Assembly: GCF_016722785.1 (NCBI RefSeq) | Contig: NZ_JAEQNE010000009.1 | Span: forward strand, 167,085-231,084 | Source: Ramlibacter monticola | GTDB lineage: Bacteria > Pseudomonadota > Gammaproteobacteria > Burkholderiales > Burkholderiaceae_C | Reading direction: 5' to 3' | Length of the DNA stretch: 64,000 bases | Part shown: positions 61,098-64,000 of the stretch, piece by piece | Layout of the letters: the number at the start of each line of letters is the position of its first letter | Position numbering within the stretch: the first letter of the stretch is position 1 | Made by a program: the position numbers and the translations under genes | Notes under the pieces: model-generated | Databases searched by the model: none | What the model was told of the DNA's origin: nothing | Seen by the model: the letters and a program-made list of their open reading frames with translations, nothing else

Positions 61098-63044
61098 ATG
61101 ACTACGGAGACCGTCGCTGCCGAAGCGCCCATGCCCACGGCTGGCGCGCCGCTGCACCCCAACCAGTTCGCGCTGCTGCGCCAGCGCCGCTTCGGGCCCT
61201 TCTTCTGGACCCAGTTCGCCGGTGCCGCCAACGACAACCTGTTCAAGTTCGCCTTCACGGTGATGGTCACCTACCAGCTGCAGGTGGCCTGGATGCCGCC
61301 GGCCATGGCCGGCCTGGTGATCGGCGCGCTGTTCATCCTGCCCTACCTGCTGTTCTCCGCCACCAGCGGGCAGCTGGCCGACAAGCACGACAAGCGCAGC
61401 CTGATCCTGTTCGTGAAGTGGCTCGAGATCGGCATCATGGTGCTGGCCGCCTGGGGCTTCTTCCACGCCCAGGTGCCGGTGCTGCTCGCGTGCACCTTCC
61501 TCATGGGCCTGCACTCGACGCTGTTCGGCCCGGTCAAGTTCGCCTACCTGCCCCAGCACCTGGACGAGCGCGAGCTCACCGGCGGCAACGGCATGGTGGA
61601 GATGGGCACCTTCGTCGCGATCCTGCTCGGGCAGGTCGCCGGCGGCCTCCTCGTGGACATTCCCGCCATCGGCCCGCAGGCCGTCGGCTTCGCCTGCATC
61701 GCCCTCGCGGTGCTGGGGCGGCTGGTCGCGCAGGCGATCCCGGCCTCGCCCGCCAGCGCGCCCGGCCTGCGCATCAACTGGAATCCCTTCAGCGAGACCT
61801 GGCGCAACCTGAAGCTCGCCCACGGCAACATCGTGGTGTTCCGCTCGCTCCTGGGCATCAGCTGGATGTGGTTCTTCGGGGCGGTGTTCCTCAGCCAGTT
61901 CCCCTCCTTCGCCAAGGAGGTGCTGCACGGCAACGCGCAGGTCGCTTCGCTGCTGCTGGTGGTGTTCTCGGTCGGCATCGGTGCCGGTTCGCTGATGTGC
62001 GAGATGCTGTCGCGCCGGCACGTGGAGATCGGGCTGGTGCCGGTGGGCGCGATCGGCATGACGGTGTTCGCGGTGGACCTCTACTTCGCCTCGCGCGGGC
62101 TGCCGCCGGCGGCGAACCTCACGCTGGGGCAGTTCGTGGCGATCTCAGCGCACTGGCGCGTGATGGCGGACCTGGCCCTGCTTTCGCTGTTCGCCGGCCT
62201 CTACTCCGTGCCGATGTACGCGCTGATCCAGCTGCGCGCGCAACCCACGCACCGCGCGCGCATCATCGCCGCCAACAATATCCTCAACGCGCTGTTCATG
62301 ATCGGCAGCTCGGTGATCGCCGGCGCCCTGCTGGCGGCGGGCGCCAGCATCCCGCAGATCTTCCTGCTGGTGGGCATCGCCAATGCGCTGGTCGCGTCCT
62401 ACATCTTCCTGCTGGTGCCCGAATACCTGATCCGCTTCACGGCGTGGGTCTTGACGCGCATCGTCTACCGCTTCCGCGTGCGCGGCGACGAGCAGATCCC
62501 CGTGGCGGGCGCGGCGGTGCTGGCCTGCAACCACGTGAGCTTTGTCGACGCGGCGCTGCTGATGGCGGCGAGCCCGCGTCCGATCTACTTCGTGATGGAC
62601 CACCGGATCTTCCGGCAGCCGGTGCTGGGCTTGCTGTTCCGCCTCGCGCGCGCGATCCCGATCGCACCGCAGAAAGAGGATCCGGCGGTGTACGAGGCGG
62701 CGTTCGCGCGGGCGGCGCAGGTGCTGCGCGAAGGGGACCTGCTGGCGATCTTCCCCGAGGGCGCGATCACGAAGGACGGCCAGTTGCAGCCGTTCAAGGG
62801 CGGCATCATGAAGGTGCTGGAGACGGCGCGTACCGAGGGCGTGCAGCCGCCGGTGATCCCGATGGCGCTGACCAACCTGTGGGGCTCGTTCTTCAGCCGC
62901 ATCGAGCAGGGCACCGCGATGGTCCGGCCGTTCCGGCGCGGGATGTTCAACCGGGTGGGCCTGAACGTGGGTGCTCCGTTGCCGGCGGCGCAGGTGCAGC
63001 CGGAGGTGCTGCAGCAGAAGGTGGCGCAGCTGCTGGCAGCCTAG
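61098..63044 (+). CDS. LplT-like MFS transporter fused to PlsC acyltransferase
   Basis: A 648-residue protein. Residues 1-420 form an MFS domain related to lysophospholipid transporter LplT (FAGAANDNLFKFAFTVMVTY, FGPVKFAYLPQHLDERELTG). Residues about 450-648 are a PlsC 1-acylglycerol-3-phosphate acyltransferase with NHVSFVDAALLM (H(x4)D) and IFPEGAITKDG. The design lets the cell import a lysophospholipid and re-acylate it. Larger relatives carry a third AMP-ligase (Aas) domain; it is absent here and the protein ends naturally. An IS3 element begins about 70 bp after the stop. Confidence 0.92.
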   Translation: MTTETVAAEAPMPTAGAPLHPNQFALLRQRRFGPFFWTQFAGAANDNLFKFAFTVMVTYQLQVAWMPPAMAGLVIGALFILPYLLFSATSGQLADKHDKRSLILFVKWLEIGIMVLAAWGFFHAQVPVLLACTFLMGLHSTLFGPVKFAYLPQHLDERELTGGNGMVEMGTFVAILLGQVAGGLLVDIPAIGPQAVGFACIALAVLGRLVAQAIPASPASAPGLRINWNPFSETWRNLKLAHGNIVVFRSLLGISWMWFFGAVFLSQFPSFAKEVLHGNAQVASLLLVVFSVGIGAGSLMCEMLSRRHVEIGLVPVGAIGMTVFAVDLYFASRGLPPAANLTLGQFVAISAHWRVMADLALLSLFAGLYSVPMYALIQLRAQPTHRARIIAANNILNALFMIGSSVIAGALLAAGASIPQIFLLVGIANALVASYIFLLVPEYLIRFTAWVLTRIVYRFRVRGDEQIPVAGAAVLACNHVSFVDAALLMAASPRPIYFVMDHRIFRQPVLGLLFRLARAIPIAPQKEDPAVYEAAFARAAQVLREGDLLAIFPEGAITKDGQLQPFKGGIMKVLETARTEGVQPPVIPMALTNLWGSFFSRIEQGTAMVRPFRRGMFNRVGLNVGAPLPAAQVQPEVLQQKVAQLLAA

Positions 63045-63170
63045 GACAGCCTGCGGCACGCGTCATCGGAGCTGCCGCGCATGAACCTGGCGCGCCGCAG
63101 GGCCAGAGCGGGGCTGTGACCCGTCCTGAAATCGGTTGACACCTTTCTGGCCCCCAGAAAGGAAGCTCAA

Positions 63171-63569
63171 TTGGCTGAATGGATCAAGAGAACGCAGAAC
63201 GACTACACGCTGGCGTTCAAGCTGGCGGTGGTTGAACAGGTGGAACGGGGCGAACTGACGCACCGCCAGGCTCAGGACCGGTACGGGATCCAGGGTTCTT
63301 CGACCGTACTGACGTGGTTGCGCAAACATGGCCGTCCCCACTGGCGCAAGGCATCATCCATGGGCAAATCAGTCCAGAAGATGTCAGACCCCAGCAAACC
63401 CGTGCCGCCGGAGCAGCGGATCAAGGAGCTTGAGCTGCAGCTCAAGGAAGCCCAGCAGAAGGCGGCTTTCTTCGAGGCAGTCGTGGGCGTGCTCAAGCGC
63501 GACTATGGAGTGCAGATCGGAAAAAAGCCTGTGGGCAAGTCGTCGCGGAAAAGCTCGTCGAAGGACTGA
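63171..63569 (+). CDS. IS3 transposase OrfA
   Basis: A 132-residue protein starting at TTG 63171 (AAAGGAAG upstream). The N-terminal HTH (YTLAFKLAVVEQVERGELTH, RQAQDRYGIQGSSTVLTWL) binds the ends. The leucine-zipper-like part (RIKELELQLKEAQQKAAFFE) pairs with the OrfAB fusion. Its end overlaps orfB in the -1 frame, with a slippery site before the stop. Confidence 0.93.
   Translation: MAEWIKRTQNDYTLAFKLAVVEQVERGELTHRQAQDRYGIQGSSTVLTWLRKHGRPHWRKASSMGKSVQKMSDPSKPVPPEQRIKELELQLKEAQQKAAFFEAVVGVLKRDYGVQIGKKPVGKSSRKSSSKD
63521..63527 (+). promoter_or_regulatory. Programmed -1 frameshift site A-AAA-AAG
   Basis: The heptamer AAAAAAG sits in the correct phase of orfA (GGA AAA AAG), allowing tandem slippage into AAA AAA. 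The -1 frame then reads straight into orfB. This is the standard IS3-family signal for making the OrfAB transposase. Confidence 0.88.
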
Positions 63570-64000
63570 GCGTAGCGATGGCTTGCCGCTTCATGGGCAT
63601 CAGCCGGCAGGCGCACTACAAGCGGGTCGCATGCGAGCACCGCCGCAAGGAGCAGCACGCCACCGTGGTGACAATGGTGAGAGACGAGCGGCGCACCCAG
63701 CCCCGCATTGGCACGCGCAAGCTGCACCACATGCTGCACGAATCCCTGGAGCACCAAGGCATCAAGATCGGGCGCGATGCGATGTTCGACGTGCTGCGCG
63801 ATGCCAGCATGCTGGTGCGACCGCTGCGGGCGTACCACAAGACGACCAATAGTCGGCATTTCTACCGGCGGCACCCAAATCTGCTCAAGGACGGGCCGGC
63901 CAAGGTGGTGCCCACCGGGTGCGAGCAGGTCTGGGTGGCCGATGTGACCTACCTGCGCACCCGCGAGCAGATGGTGTACGTGAGTCTCATCACCGATGCC
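63527..64000 (+). CDS. IS3 transposase OrfB, cut by window edge
   Basis: Frame entered by -1 slippage at 63521-63527; an independent ATG exists at 63578. Visible are the N-terminal helical region (MGISRQAHYKRV), the HTH_21-like stretch (RTQPRIGTRKLHHMLHESLE) and the start of the integrase core, VWVADVTYLRT, whose Asp is the first of the DDE triad. The other two catalytic residues lie outside the window. Confidence 0.92.

Larger units (their letters stand above)
63117..64000 (+). mobile_element. IS3-family insertion sequence, left part (IS150-like)
   Basis: orfA and the first part of orfB are present; the right end is beyond the window. The left end is placed near TGACCCGTCCTGAAATCGGT at 63117 by its position before the orfA ribosome site and by resemblance to known IS3 ends. 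No partner repeat can be checked. Flanking target duplication is therefore also unseen. Confidence 0.75.

Noticed and set aside
63045..63116. Remnant of an AMP-ligase (Aas) domain after the LplT-PlsC fusion, interrupted by the IS element
   Set aside because: The acyltransferase domain ends naturally with its stop codon and the 72 bp before the IS contain no in-frame ligase-like sequence, so truncation by the IS is not supported.

Overview
The window is high-GC DNA with dense, short-gapped operons. The gene set is that of a betaproteobacterium of the order Burkholderiales, most likely family Comamonadaceae (Ramlibacter/Variovorax-like). This rests on a fused indolepyruvate oxidoreductase, a DUF1631 protein, Smg/DUF494, DUF3567, DUF3108, a PhaM-like granule protein and the local purC/purE/purK order. 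Genus is inference from gene content; no rRNA is present to test it.

Layout. 1-4064: an Lrp/AsnC regulator cut by the left edge, divergent from a fused indolepyruvate ferredoxin oxidoreductase. 4197-7483: yajC-secD-secF. 7494-10175: a DUF1631 protein with a glycine-rich insert, closed by a strong terminator. 10255-13420: an isolated unit with a 390-bp leader and a decaheme OmcA/MtrC-type outer-membrane cytochrome, also ended by a terminator. 13564-16503 (minus): LysM protein-dprA-smg. 16639-19679: def, a BamE-like lipoprotein, fmt, azlC and azlD. 19784-24593: pgk, pyk and fba with one hypothetical gene. 24659-29751: purC, a small exported protein, a CnoX-type thioredoxin (minus), purE, purK and a Sua5 enzyme. 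29840-34243: an SGNH-fold lipoprotein with a degenerate active site, dacB (minus), then tsaB-rimI-udg with overlapping genes. 34240-41163: a GlcNAc-type glycosyltransferase (minus) and a large FHA/MBG adhesin. 41170-50058: a GlcD-like oxidase, purU, DUF4197, an omega-aminotransferase, ChaN, AbrB, DUF3567, DUF3108 and a fumarylacetoacetase-family protein. 50105-51841: an OPT transporter. 51851-55795 (minus): otsB-GH15-otsA, a translationally coupled trehalose operon. 55965-59305: an enoyl-CoA hydratase-like protein, a PCu(A)C copper chaperone, a PhaM-like protein and a FIST sensor. 59445-63044: an XRE regulator divergent from a CREST/ceramidase-like membrane protein and an LplT-PlsC fusion. 63117-64000: the left part of an IS3 element with a programmed frameshift site.

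How it fits together. Most of the window is chromosomal housekeeping: Sec export, peptide deformylation and Met-tRNA formylation, lower glycolysis, purine synthesis including formate recycling, t6A tRNA modification (Sua5 and TsaB), and peptidoglycan trimming. Accessory content is concentrated in four places: the decaheme cytochrome island, the adhesin/glycosyltransferase block, the lipid-related cluster near the right end, and the IS element.

The observations most worth following are the orphan decaheme cytochrome, a perfect 52-bp palindrome covering the overlapping stop codons of two convergent genes, the apparently catalytically dead SGNH lipoprotein, and a GC-hairpin element that has become part of the udg coding sequence. 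I did not find a clearly new multi-gene system such as an unknown defence island.
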